Positions 1 through 12,248 of a DNA stretch of 64,000 nt are shown here, piece after piece (the first letter of the stretch is position 1; each line of letters opens with the position of its first letter). Origin of the DNA: Primula veris (taxonomy: Eukaryota; Streptophyta; Magnoliopsida; Ericales; Primulaceae); contig OY821742.1 of the NCBI GenBank assembly GCA_963682055.1, positions 30,661,060 to 30,725,059 of the forward strand, read 5' to 3'. The translations under genes were made by a program, and so were the position numbers. A model generated the notes under the pieces. It worked only from the letters and a program-made list of their open reading frames with translations, was not told where the DNA came from and ran no database searches.

Positions 1-1192
1 CAGATTTGTAAATTATAATGTTTCTTTCCTTTACGATGTACTTTTTTAATTATGATTACCAGTTTTGAAATGCAGAATATATATAAGCGAGTTTTTTAAA
101 GAATTGTTTGGTCACAGCTTGCAATTAAGCACGAAAATATTATTTATGAAAATACCTCATTATTCGTATTGTCAAACTTTCGAAAGTATTCTAATATCTG
201 CAAGATGTGTAAATTGTCTAGATTGAGTTCTTGTTCAAAACCGTAATGGTTCGTCAGAAAATTCAAATTTCATGCTGCTTTTTAGTTCCAAATTAAAACC
301 GTAATGACGTGTGAAATTTTTTTACATTCCAAATCAAAGACTAAATTTCCAATTTCGCGTTTTTTTTAATACCACACCAAAAGGCAGAATTGTAAATTGG
401 TTCTTTTTATTAAAAGGTCCTCACGGATTGAAAAGGTTCCACACTTGAGTTAAATATTCCAACTCCCACAGCCCAACATACCCTTATAAGACAACATATT
501 TCCAGTTAAGTAATAGCCAAACACATCCCAGAACTCCTAAATGGAATTTTAGAAAGTTCATTCAAGTATCTTTCTTTTAATTATTGAGTGATATGGTAAA
601 ATGTCTACTTCATGGTCATATAGATGTTTCCCCCCACATGCCTCCAACTTGAGTTATTCTTCACATATATGCTATACCAGAAAAAGGAAATAGAGTTACG
701 CATTATAATCACCACTATTAGATTGTCTTTTGTTGGTCTCCATTTATATCTACAAGAGTTGTAAGGATGCCTGATTAATACATTTGCAAAATTTGAACAT
801 TCTTTTTTTGCAAAATCTTGCATGAGACGAAATGTAATCAAGAGACGAACATTCTTTTGTTTCTTCCATAAAAAATGCTTGGGGATGAGCCTGCATATTA
901 GTCTAAGAACGATTATTTTTTTAAACTTATAACTTTTTGTTTTCAATATCTTGCATCCGGGGACGGTTATTAGATTACTTTCCAATCAACGCATGCTTAT
1001 AAGGAGCCGATTTAATATCAATCTCTTTATTATTAATAAAAAATGACAGGCATGCAATATGCATAGTGTCGACTTTAGCCTGAGCCAGAACAGACATACC
1101 CGCTAACTTAGCATTGAGGAAAAAGTTGCAGAGCTTTTTTTCTTAAAAAACTAGTGCACTAATGCAAACTTTAAAGAGTTTATGGTATTTTG

Positions 1193-2555
1193 TGTTGGAA
1201 AAAAAACCATGTACTATGGTGTTTTCCGAATTGGTCACGAGTCCAAAAGTTTGGTCAAATTCCATGCGAAGAATCTAAAGGTTAGACTCCGTACTCAAAT
1301 GGTTTGAGTAGCTTGTGTGACAAGCTTCGAAACGGTATATCGCATGACCTATTCGGTGAATGGGTGTGAATGGAAATTGGCTCCAAAGTTGGACCATGGA
1401 GAGACGAAATCTGAAATTTTGGGAGACGAAGTGAGAAATCAAATGGATGGGGAATCCACCCAAATGATTATCCGACATCAAAGAGGAAAACCAATTTTGA
1501 ATAGTTTATATACATATTCAACACTAGAGAGTGGTAATATTGTGTAGCCTCATAGGGGTGTGTGTGTATGCAAGTGTACCACACACGCGGGCCTGCTCTA
1601 ACCGGTCTCGGGCTCGGGCACGGGTCTCGGGTCACGGGCGTGAGACTTGGGACTTGGGACCTATTCCGGTTCCGGTTCCAAAAAAGTCTGAGAGATTTGA
1701 ATAATAACAAAACAGTCCCGAAAATTCCAGCAAGCTTGTAACTGATGCAATTAAATGAGAGTAATTGCATCATTAATTCAGCAGTTTCGAATTCTGAATT
1801 AAGTGACCATTTGCCTATAAAATAGGCAGCTCTCCCCCACTCTCTAAACTATATATTTTTTTATACATTTTGAAAACCAACATACTTTTTCCTCATAGCA
1901 TATTAGAAAGAGAGAGAACCACCCACCAACAGCTCGACCTTGACTCGTCGTCAGTTTCCGGCGAGTCATCCGAGACGTTGTATCTTGTGATCGAAGCACC
2001 AACGCAACCAGAAACATTAAGGTGGTTGGGCGAATATCGGCTAAGGGCAGACTGTTTACAGTCGCCTCGTCTTTTCAATTTCGTCTTTTAATTATCGCAT
2101 TTCAATTCTGTAATTTATATTTGTCTTTTCAATTCTGTAATTTTATTTCAGTATTTTGATTTGCTGTAGTTAGCTGTAATTTTCAATTCTGTTTTTACCT
2201 TTCTGTAATTTCTTTCAAATACTTTTTTATTCTGTAATTTCAATTCTGTAATTTAATTATGTAATTAAAATAGTTTCAATTCAGTCCTGTAATTTCTATT
2301 TCAATCAGAACAGTCCGGCTGTTAAGTCTATACTTTCCAGTCCGGCAGTTTCTATTTATTGCAATTCAGTACATCAGATTATTAAATTGATAATAATCTG
2401 AATAACGTTTGCTTTAATTACTATTCAGTACCTACATGTTGTAATCTGTAATTTCAGTTTTCAATTTTGAATTAATAAAGATTACACTGGTTTTGTTTAT
2501 TTCTTTTTAGTCCTTTATTATTGTTTAATTATTATTTCGTACATGGAAACCAATA
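1193..2555 (+). mobile_element. Solo LTR of a copia/gypsy-type retrotransposon, 1363 bp
   Basis: The element begins TGTTGG and ends CCAATA, with a 5-bp direct repeat TTTTG at 1188-1192 and 2556-2560. Copy B has a single TTTTG at 51722-51726 with no insert, which is a natural empty site. A TATA-like CTATAAAATA lies at 1815-1824, followed by a leader with AGAGAGAGA and a region rich in TTCAATTCTGTAATTT-type repeats. The LTR at 35381-36644 shows the same organisation and clear similarity (for example around 1285-1400 and 1910-1950). No internal domain or second LTR is present. That is the expected footprint of LTR-LTR recombination. The superfamily cannot be assigned from the LTR alone. Confidence 0.88.
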
Positions 2556-2957
2556 TTTTGAAGGCCTATTTTTGACAAAACTGCTTCCATTGGTGGAGTG
2601 ATAGTCTCCCTCAAGTCAAGAAGGGAAGAACTAGGAAAAAATTATAATTGATAAAGAAATAATATTCCTTGCCTATTCTTTTCTCTATTTCACATCATGT
2701 TTATCCATACTATTGCAGTAATTAAAGTCTTGATAATAATGGCGATGCCTAACTCTTTGTGTAAACTCGTCGCGTACTTGTAAAGACCTTCATGTGTTTT
2801 CAAAATAACCGAATGTTGGAAATGATGACATTACTTTAGGAAAATTAATAATTTAATGCCACATTAGTGACCAGAAGATACGTCCATGTAAAGTAGAGGT
2901 TCTTTCGAATGTATTACATGGTTGTGTCATTAGTGACAAAGTGGTTATACAGATCAA

Positions 2958-3498
<541 letters not shown>

Positions 3499-3935
3499 TT
3501 TCATGATAAAAAAATCGGCGTTTTTACTAGCATACGATTTTCAGTTCGGCTAACCAGAGTCTAAAAATTCATTATTATTGGGTGGGCAGGGCAGTAATTT
3601 GGGAGATCAGTGGCTAGCTGTTCATTTTGTGGTTCGTGTTTTCTTCAACCCTATTTTATTCTCCAGAAAAGAGGGAAAATATAAAAATTAGAAAACAAAA
3701 GAAAAAGATGAGGGGAAAAACTGCAGTAAGGTTACACTGTGTACATTGGTCTTAAGAGGCAGTAAGGTGGCACAATGTCACCCCTGTGACATCTACACAG
3801 TTTATGCTGTACCGCAAGCGAAGACCCGGTGGATAATAGATAGTTGGTATCTCATGCGACTACTACAGACTACAGCCGTAAAAGATGCTCTATATGAGAT
3901 AGTCAGACTATACTGAGCTGAAAATAAGTTGTCAC

Positions 3936-4136
3936 TGTTGTGTGACATATTAGCTCAAATATATATGTATATAGATATAGAGAGAACATAGAGAGAGGGA
4001 ACAATATGTCTTTATTAATCAGAATGTGTATCAAATACAAGACCTCTACCCTCTTTATATAGATAGAGGGGTAGGTTTACAAGCCCACTTAGGCCCATAA
4101 ACTACAAGCCCAATAGTCCAATAATATCCTACAACA
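3936..4136 (-). repeat. 3' LTR of the minus-oriented element, 201 bp
   Basis: Plus-strand ends are TGTTGTGTGACA and ATCCTACAACA, so the LTR has TG...CA borders with the short inverted repeat TGTTG/CAACA. It is immediately followed by a polypurine tract in antisense. Transition from shared to unshared sequence relative to copy B falls at its left border. A TATA-like ATATATAG stretch and pyrimidine/purine simple sequence lie inside. Confidence 0.7.
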
Positions 4137-4145
4137 CTCCCCCTT
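4137..4145 (-). other. Polypurine tract (antisense)
   Basis: Plus strand CTCCCCCTT reads AAGGGGGAG on the minus strand and abuts the TG of the LTR. This is the position and composition of the primer for second-strand synthesis in LTR retrotransposons. Confidence 0.65.
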
Positions 4146-4324
4146 TGGACGTCTTGATTTCTTCGTCTTCATGCTGTCGATGTTAGTCGAGTTCATTCGC
4201 AGTGCTAAACACATAAAAACGTTAGGGCCGGAAAACCCAGTGTGGGACAAAACCGGTACCTAGGAGAAACTGTGTAGCCGAATGATATCGGCCGAAATTC
4301 CATGTAATTAACTAACCACGAAAC

Positions 4325-4860
4325 AGTGTGCCTCATCAAAACCTTGGCAGAGCAAACCCAACGGGAAAATCTCTGATAGAAGGAAAAAGAGTGTAACATT
4401 GGTAGTAGTAGGGGATCAACCACAAAACAGGTGACTCATCAAAATCTTGCTAGAGTAAATCCAGTGGGAAAAAACCTCTAGTCGAAGGACAAAAGAGTAC
4501 ACAGTGGTAAGAAATATACAACAGTATACTCCCCCTAATTTCGGCAATCTTAAGTGAGGTATGATGGGAACGTGTCTCGCTAAAAATCTTGCCAAGGAAA
4601 ACCCAGTGGAAAAAACCTTGGTCTAAGGACAAAAAGAGTACACGAGCATGCGACTGGATGCTCCCCCTCACTTGCACACGACAGGGTGCGAGGATTTCGA
4701 CTAAGTATCAATTAGTGCAATAAGCATTCATCTGAATGCTTTCCCTCACTTGCACACGACTGGGTGCAATGATTTCATATTCGAATAAAGAGTACGAGCA
4801 TTTGACTAGATACCTCATTTACTTGCACACGACTGTATGCAAGAAAATATAACATGGAAT
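4325..4860 (-). repeat. Internal repeats: AAAACCCAGTGGGAAAA units and TTGCACACGACTGGGTGCAA units
   Basis: A ~100-120 bp unit containing a core like CTTGCCAAGGAAAACCCAGTGG, then GGACAAAAGAGTACAC, recurs at about 4330, 4440 and 4570. It is followed by three copies of a ~75-bp unit centred on CACTTGCACACGACTGGGTGCAA (about 4670, 4750 and 4820), which contains an inverted TTGCAC/GTGCAA. These repeats lie in the 3' non-coding part of the minus-oriented element and encode nothing I recognise. Confidence 0.7.
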
Positions 4861-7800
4861 AAACCGAGCATTCGACATGATGCTCTTAAACTTCATATGT
4901 GAAGATTTATTTTGGCAAGAAATGCTAAATAGCATAATCTAGTCATGTCTCTCTTGATCGATAACAACAAGTTGTACTCAAATAAGACAAGTGATTTATA
5001 TGGATCATGAGACAGAGCATATGTAATTCAAATATGGCTAATACGAGCTCGAAGCCATATACACTCTCTAGTCGTCTCATAGAGCACGAGTAGATCAGAG
5101 TGATTCGTTTGGAGTCATTCCAAAACCTCCAAGATATTGCCTTATTCCTAATGGTAATAACAGACCATGTTAGGAATATCCCTTATGCGGGTCTGATAAG
5201 TAACCGGCATCGGTATAACCGAAAAAGGGTTGCATTAATTCGAGTACCGAAGGGGGTAGGTACACTCGATGACGCAAATGGGATAAGACAAGCCCTCATC
5301 CACAGTTACCTTAAGGTAATGGGAAAATGTCTTTTATGCCATTTCGATGGCAGCGTGTTAGCGCGATGCTGTGTCGAGCTACACCATTCACAGCAGACAA
5401 GATATTCGTCCTAGCACATTAGACCAAGTACAATAATGCGCTTATTGTACTTAGATATGAACATCATGGTTCAATATCTCCTCATCGTCACATCAGGGAT
5501 GGACTGGGTCTATATCAATGTCTAGTGATCGAACGATCATGGGAGAATCTGACGACTTAGCATCATGATGACTACAACGTCATAACACCTTCTCGGTGTA
5601 GTCTGAATCATGGACTTAGATTCAATCTTTACAAGACTCGATCATCAGGCCGAGTCACTACCGTTTCTTCCCAAGATCCTTCATCTCGAAGGCAAATCCA
5701 AAAATGGATCGCGTAATAAAACACGCAAGGGAATAATACTTGTTCAAGTATCCCAAGCTAAACAAGTACTCACTTAGGCGGGTATACCACATCCGCTCGG
5801 ATTATATTAATCCATATAGTGAACATCTCAGTCAATTGAGATCGTGTTCCGTGGTCAGGAACTACTTGATTTAAGCACATGAAGTCACACAGGGACCTTC
5901 ATCTACATCTCTTTGTCTAAATTCTAATAGAGATAAAACCGTGACCACATTCATGGCTGCATACTCAGTTTTTCGGAAAACTACTAAACTGGTAAAGTAG
6001 GGGACTATTATAATGTCCATTACAAAGAAATCAACCATCTCGTAATCAATTCCAAGGTGTGAGAGAAGCCTTGCGCTACTAGGCGAGCATTCTACAATCT
6101 CATTATTCTCATCATTTTTCCTTACGAATAACCAAATAAACGAACTCGTTTAACATTGGTGGTGTTGGAGCTACAGGTCCGAACACACTTTCGCTAAGAA
6201 GTCTACTTGGATTGGAAGTTTCCATTAGGCCAGTCTATTCTACAATGACTTCAGGCAACGGTACATGGTTAATTGTCATAATTTGCTCATATTATCAGTC
6301 GTCACTGAATATGTGAACAAGTAATCAATGACAATCTCGTTTCACTTCAATATCGTCTAAGATATCATGATCGACAGATATTTCGAGATTCTTAGGATGA
6401 GGAGGAAATCACACATCTCCTTGCTCCTTTATAATCTTGTGCGACAAACGAGTTTCAGTTCACCACCTCTGGGGCTGAACGAATTTGGAACTGGTCAATT
6501 TCCTCATATCTTGGGAAGGACGACACAGACTGACGGCCGATGACAGCGTCCTTTGCTTGGGGGGTTCGGCCAAAGCAAAGTGTTATGACTGGAACACGAC
6601 GTCCGACAGGGACGTCTATGCTTGCAAGCATTTTGCAGCAGGTATGAATAATCTTGTCACATCTCATAAAGTCATTAAATGTGTTTGGCATTTAGTTAGA
6701 CTTGAGGGAGTCTATGCATTTACTTATCACTAAGTGCAGTTTTGGGGATCAAGCTAAGACTGAGTGGGTTATGCCATGTTCTTTCACGTCGTTACTTATC
6801 AACGGTAACGTGCAAATCTCCCCCTAACGACGGGGAGAACAGTCTTAGCGATGTCACTTTCGCATATCATACGGTAAAGAGATCGCTTGTGAAGGTTACT
6901 CTATCAAATGATAGGCAGTGGATTCATAATCGGCTTATGTCCCCTTCATAGGTCCATATTTTGAACGCTATAGCGGCTTAATCAAAATATTAATTAATCA
7001 CTCTAAACACGCGTTAATATGAGACTTCTGGCTCATAACCAGTAACCAGCTGGTACGCATATGGTATTTGAGTGTCTATGGGCCTCATGACGGACCAATG
7101 CAGCAAAATAGCATAACCCTATACAGAAATATAAATATTGGTGCACAAGACCAAGAAATGCGTGCAATCATTTGCAGTCGCATCATCAAACTTTCCGTGA
7201 GTCCATTTGGGTCTGAACATAATCAACATGATGTTAAATTTCAATTTCCAAACTCAATTAATTCAAATCGAAATTTCGATTTTTACTCTTCGGAATTATC
7301 AAGTCGACTAGACTTTTCAGAATAATCCGGATCATGAGCCATCAACTTAATAATAGGGCTAAAAGTTTGGAAAATGCTGTATTTCTGTGGACAACAATAA
7401 TTATGTGACCTTATTGTCGATGCATCAACCATAACCATTTATATTTATGGTCCGTCTTATGGTTGGATAAATCCACAATAACTCTTTCAATTCTTTACAA
7501 GAATTCTACGAGTCCATTTCGTGATCTTTACACATACTAGTCTTTCAAAGTGAGCATTAGTGGCATGAATTTCGGATTAATCACGAAATATATTCTCAAA
7601 GAGAATCCAAATGCGATGCGATTATAAATCAAGCATCGTCTTTTGACCCGGGAATATCTCATCCGGTCAATGCCACAATATAAAAATGATATGATCAATC
7701 GACGACATGCGAATGATAGTATAGACAATCATGTCTTAGCATCTAAATCATTTATCAATCGACGACAGGCGAAAAGATAAGGTAACTTTAAATGCTTTTA

Positions 7801-10026
7801 AAAAATGTGGTAGCAACCACTTGAAAGAGATTTCAACTCCTCTAAGATACGCTTTTGGTCGTATTGAATGGAGGCTATGTAAAGAAATTTCAATTCTTTC
7901 ATGAGCTATTATCAGACAACACTGGTTTTCTCGATTATTTTATAACTCAACAAGGTATGGCAGGACCTATATGAGTATAAGACCTCATATTTGACAAATC
8001 AATTTGGTTTTACTAAAGATTTTGATTTTGGAACGACATGTCCAGAATCGTTGTCACTGAGTACTCTTTTAGGCAAATAGTTGGTGAAATTATGTGGTAC
8101 ACTGTTACCCACTTTTTCCAAAAAAAATCAACTACCCCACAAGTATTGCCTAAAATTTCATAATTTAAAGTTTGGTCACATTTGTCTAAGGAATTTTCTC
8201 AAAACACTTTAAATTATTTTGAGAAATTTCGTAAACAGGCAAACCATAATCCAAAAGTATGTCCAAATGGAAAAATCATAATCCAAATGGAAAAACATAA
8301 TCCAGATGAGTGAAAAAATGGCTCAATGATTTATCAAAATAAATAAAGAAAGGTATCAAACTCATTTGAGCCACAAAATCGGGGGTCTCAAGAGTTTCCT
8401 TTCAGTTAGCTTTAACCACATTAGCATCAGTTGTTTCACCCTTATAATAGTTTTGAACTATTTAGGAAGTAACAGTGCATGACCTTTGTCTTTATAGCAT
8501 AGAGTTCCCTCCTTGAGCATTATCTCTTGCTTTGTGACAATGAACCATATTGTTCCTTTCAATTATTGTCTTGGAGCCACAGGTTTTCGATTTTGACGAT
8601 TGTCTAAAATCTCGCTTGGCTAGGCGATTCATCGGGATCGTGACAGTTCGAGACAAATAACACTTGTCTCGGTTCTCGATTCGTGGAGAAAAAATGTACA
8701 CGAAGAGCATTAATATCAGGCAAACAATTCGCCATTGAGTAACATGTGGTGACGGATTAAAATCAACGTTCAAACAGTCATTTCACAAGTATGATTTGCG
8801 ATTTTCTCATCATAGATGACATCCAACATTTGTTGGGAGTTCTGGATTAATTATCATATAAAATGACCGGTTTATATGTTTATGGTTTGCACAAGAATAA
8901 ACTTTGTTTCGAAATAACAGGTTCGAAAATAGTTTTGCTTTTAATGTGAATTGGTTCTCATTGATCGAACGACGGGTCGATACTGAAACACCAATTTGGC
9001 GAAACATACATCACTATATAAACACACTCAGGGAAATTATTATTTAGTCAACCCCTTTCGGTAGCTCTAATTGAACACGATCAGGAAAGACGGTGAGGGT
9101 GGGGGGCACGAATGCCACTTAAAACCTGACGTCATTAGGATAGGAACTATCCGCCTATATCTTTTCTAGACATCATATACAAATAGGTGAGTCTAGTTAG
9201 GGAAGGTTCATAATTTTTCCAACTTAAATGTGAAAATATATGATTTCGCAAATTTACATATATTATACATAACAGCAGTAATAATATTCCATGGCAGTGA
9301 TTATTAACATGGCAATTCATAAATTAATTCAATTAACATGCAATGTTATTTACTAGCCATTTAATCAATTATCATGTATGTATTTATGTAGATATTGACC
9401 GAATTTTATACATATGTGAACACATATACTGTTTTAAATGTAACATACATACTACATGGATCACTACTGTAATTACAGTAAATTATATTCAATTTACAGA
9501 GATTATTACATATACAGTCCATGAATTTCTGTTAAATTTACAGTTTAGTCCTTAAGTGTTTTACAGTGTAGTCAATAGTTTTAGGACGTTTCAAACTAGT
9601 CCTACTATGTTTAGTATGTAACATATTCAGTCCGGAAGATATACTATATGCTTATAAGTAAATAATTTTCCTCAATTTACAGGCATGTTTTAGTACTTCA
9701 TGACTAAAATTATTACAGTATTAATATAAACCCATTTGTGTCATGTTTTATTATCCCCGTAATAACTCATATCAGTAGCAATTAGTAAAACTTGAAACTT
9801 GTTTGCGTTAAGTATATAAGCAATGGTAACATACAGTGGCAAACTAACATATAAGTTCAATTTCCAGTAACATGTAGTTTATTGCAAGTTTACATAATAT
9901 ACTAATTTAGTCTTACACATGAAATTCTAAAACAAAAAGATAGCATGTATTTTATACACGGTTGCTATATAAATATGAAGCCATGTGATTTATAAGAGTT
10001 CAGTTAACAATAACATGCAGTAACAA

Positions 10027-10041
10027 GCTCTGATAAATACC
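10027..10041 (-). other. Possible decayed Met-tRNA primer-binding site (antisense)
   Basis: The minus strand reads GGTATTTATCAGAGC. The usual initiator-Met-tRNA site is TGGTATCAGAGC, so this looks like the same site with extra bases inside. Its orientation agrees with the LTR and polypurine tract near 3936-4145. It is weak evidence taken alone. Confidence 0.35.
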
Positions 10042-10208
10042 GGTCAAAGCTCTAAATAAATAAATTATGTACCGTTCACACGGTATTTTGGTGAAGGCCG
10101 ATATAGCAATAATCCAATTAAATCCGGATAAACCTCAAGTTTTATAGATATCCAATATCTGTGCGTTTATCCAAAATATCCAATATCCGCGAGCGTATAT
10201 GCTAGATG

Positions 10209-11161
10209 TGTAACATCCCGTATTTTTATAAATGGTTTAATATTATTGGCCGAGGCCTTGTGATTTAGATTAATGGCAATGGTCTATGTCTCTTCCTAAT
10301 TCCGGGGACAATAGACGGCCGATGGGATAGGAAATGACTCGTCTTATGGACTGGGGCGAGTGGCATGAGAGGTCCTAGTATGCACTCTATTTACTTTTAT
10401 GTTAGCAATGGTCTCTGTCTCTTCCTAATTCCGGGGACAGTAGACGGTCGAGGGGATAGGGAATGAGTCGTCTTAGGGACTGGGACGAGTGGCATGAGAG
10501 ATCCAAGTGCGCACTTTAAATCTACTTTTATGTTAGCAATGGTCTATGTCTCTTCCTAATTCCGGGGACATAAGACGGCCGAGGGGATAGGGAATGACCT
10601 ACCTTATGGACTGGGGTAGGTGGCGTGAGAGGTCCATGTTTGCTATAGATGTTTATTTAATTTATTTCCTTGTATGATGTTATTACTATTTCTTCTTATA
10701 CGTTGATTATCGTAGTTGTTATTTGTGAGTTCTTGCATTTATGGGATGGAGTGACGGTATTTTGTGATGCCGTCCCGTCTATGTATGTGTGTGGGACTCA
10801 CCGTTACAGTTTTGTCTTTCAGGTACAACTTAGGTTAATGCGTTGGTTAGGAGCATTAGCAAGATATCGCATGGGCTCGGGGCTTCTTTCTATGGCTTTC
10901 TTTTTCTTAGACTATATTTTTAAGGTTGTAGCCTACGGGCAAATTACTTTCGTTGTCTTCTTTTCATATAACTTTGTTAAAAATCATCTCGTCTTGTAGC
11001 CGTGTTTGGCAAACCTTTTTATTTATTTATTTGTTAATTGTTCCTTTAGCTCGCAAATTATTTCCTTTTAAAAGTTAAATTTTGTACCAACAGGTCTTAT
11101 TTCTTTTATTTAAAAAGGTCATGCCTCGATGTCAGTGTTTTCCGGATTTAGGAGCGTGACA
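10209..11161 (+). repeat. 5' LTR of the gypsy element, 953 bp
   Basis: It begins TGTAACATCCCG and ends GGAGCGTGACA, and matches 17469-18418 along its whole length. It contains three tandem ~130-bp units (10274-10645). The TG...CA ends and the primer site three bases downstream fix the borders. Confidence 0.96.
10274..10645 (+). repeat. Three ~130-bp tandem repeats inside the LTR
   Basis: Each unit begins near GCAATGGTCTATGTCTCTTCCTAATTCCGG and carries ATAGACGGCCGAGGGGATAGG and GAGTGGCATGAGAGGTCC. Unit starts are near 10274, 10403 and 10532. The 3' LTR holds the same three units (from about 17534). The array was therefore present before this copy inserted. Confidence 0.9.
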
Positions 11162-11164
11162 AGT

Positions 11165-11176
11165 TGGTATCAGAGC
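11165..11176 (+). other. Primer-binding site, initiator Met-tRNA
   Basis: TGGTATCAGAGC lies three bases after the 5' LTR end. It is complementary to the 3' end of plant initiator methionine tRNA and primes first-strand synthesis. Confidence 0.93.
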
Positions 11177-12248
11177 TAACTAGGTTCTTGTATACTTTAG
11201 GACGACAGGAAGATGGGTAACCATTGGACCAAGATCCATCGTATCATTTTCACAAAACTTTTTCCAAAAACTCAAACTTTTTCTAAAACGGGGGGTTGCA
11301 TTTAGCTTAAGACATGTAGTAAGAATTTAGTAGTAGTTGATGAAAGGAAAGTCTACATGTGAGGCAAGTTGGGGACAATGAGGACGCTTGTTGATCCCGG
11401 CTCACCTAACTAGTGGGTGGACCTCTCGTCGGTATGTGTGAAGGAATACCTTAGCGATGTGGAGTTCTAGAATATACGAGGATGCTCGGGTGCTTTAGAA
11501 TAACGTATCGTGATGGGTTATCCCTCGCACTTTTGTGTTCTTTGTATACGTGTGTAGATTTATATAGTGTGTATGAGGTATATGTTTGCATGTCGAGTAG
11601 TAGCAAACTATTAGAGTGCAAGAATTGTGTAGTTGATGGTCTTACGTAATGTGTTTTCTAAATTATTAACTTGTGTGTTAATGAATATTATATGCGAATG
11701 GATGTTGATCGTATAAATATTGAGGACTAAATGATGTAGTTGTATGATACGTTCCTTGTAGGGAATTTATAAGTGTTGAAGAATTTTACATTTTTGTAAC
11801 ATTATATTTTCTGCAGAAAAACGATCGGTCGTCTGTCAAAACGATCGGTCGAATTTTTCAGACCTCTCTGGACCAAAAAACGATCGGTCGTCTTTCAAAA
11901 CGATCGGTCGAATTTTTCAGACCTCTCTGGATCAAAAAACGATCGGTCGTTTGTCAAAATGATCGGTCGAATTTTTCAGACCTCTCTGGACCAAAAAACG
12001 ATCGGTCGTTTTGTCCAAAACGATCGGTCGTGTTCTGGCAATTTTGCGGTTTTCTCACTATACTTCAAACGTTTATAACTCCTTCGTTTTTACTCTGAAT
12101 TTGATTCCGCTTGAACCGTTGGCTTCGTATTCCAGTACTCTATGATTTTGAACCTTAGAAAGCTTGATAAAGTGATTAACATTTAAAACGAGTTTTTATC
12201 ATGTATGAGTAGTAGTGTCGAGTGAGACAACTAAAGTGTCGGTTTTAA
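11177..12248 (+). other. 5' leader of the gypsy element
   Basis: About 1.07 kb separates the primer site from gag. I find no gene. It holds CGATCGGTCG repeats at 11822-12030 (listed separately) and otherwise unremarkable AT-rich sequence. Leaders of this length commonly hold dimerisation and packaging signals, but none can be read out by eye here. Confidence 0.7.
11822..12030 (+). repeat. CGATCGGTCG array in the gypsy leader
   Basis: There are eight motif copies (seven CGATCGGTCG, one TGATCGGTCG), arranged as four pairs with a ~60-bp period. The first three pairs are followed by the spacer TTTTTCAGACCTCTCTGGA and then CCAAAA or TCAAAA. The last motif ends 219 bp before the gag ATG at 12249. 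The same motif, with a related CTCTCTGG/CTCACTGG spacer, forms the arrays of the MULE at 21007-21269, 23841-24279 and 27465-27614. The motif is a near-palindrome and its function is unknown. Confidence 0.95.

Larger units (their letters stand above)
3936..10208 (-). mobile_element. Minus-oriented LTR element without coding capacity (LARD-like), 5' end lost
   Basis: Read on the minus strand, this has a 3' LTR (3936-4136) next to a purine tract (plus-strand CTCCCCCTT, 4137-4145). A primer-site-like sequence lies 5.9 kb away (10027-10041). Copy B lacks the element: there the sequence runs on from GTCACTGT into unrelated DNA. The interior has no frame resembling gag, protease, integrase or reverse transcriptase on either strand; the open stretches are short and unlike known families. 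I cannot find a matching 5' LTR between 10042 and 10208, so it is deleted or too diverged to see. The gypsy element at 10209 was inserted here later. It could equally be a heavily decayed copia element. Confidence 0.6.

Noticed and set aside
605..985. Minus-strand 126-codon frame (also in copy B at 51230-51517)
   Set aside because: It is low-complexity and Lys/Ile-rich, with no family resemblance. Copy B differs by indels that alter the frame and length, so there is no sign of constraint. It is repeated only because the segment is duplicated.
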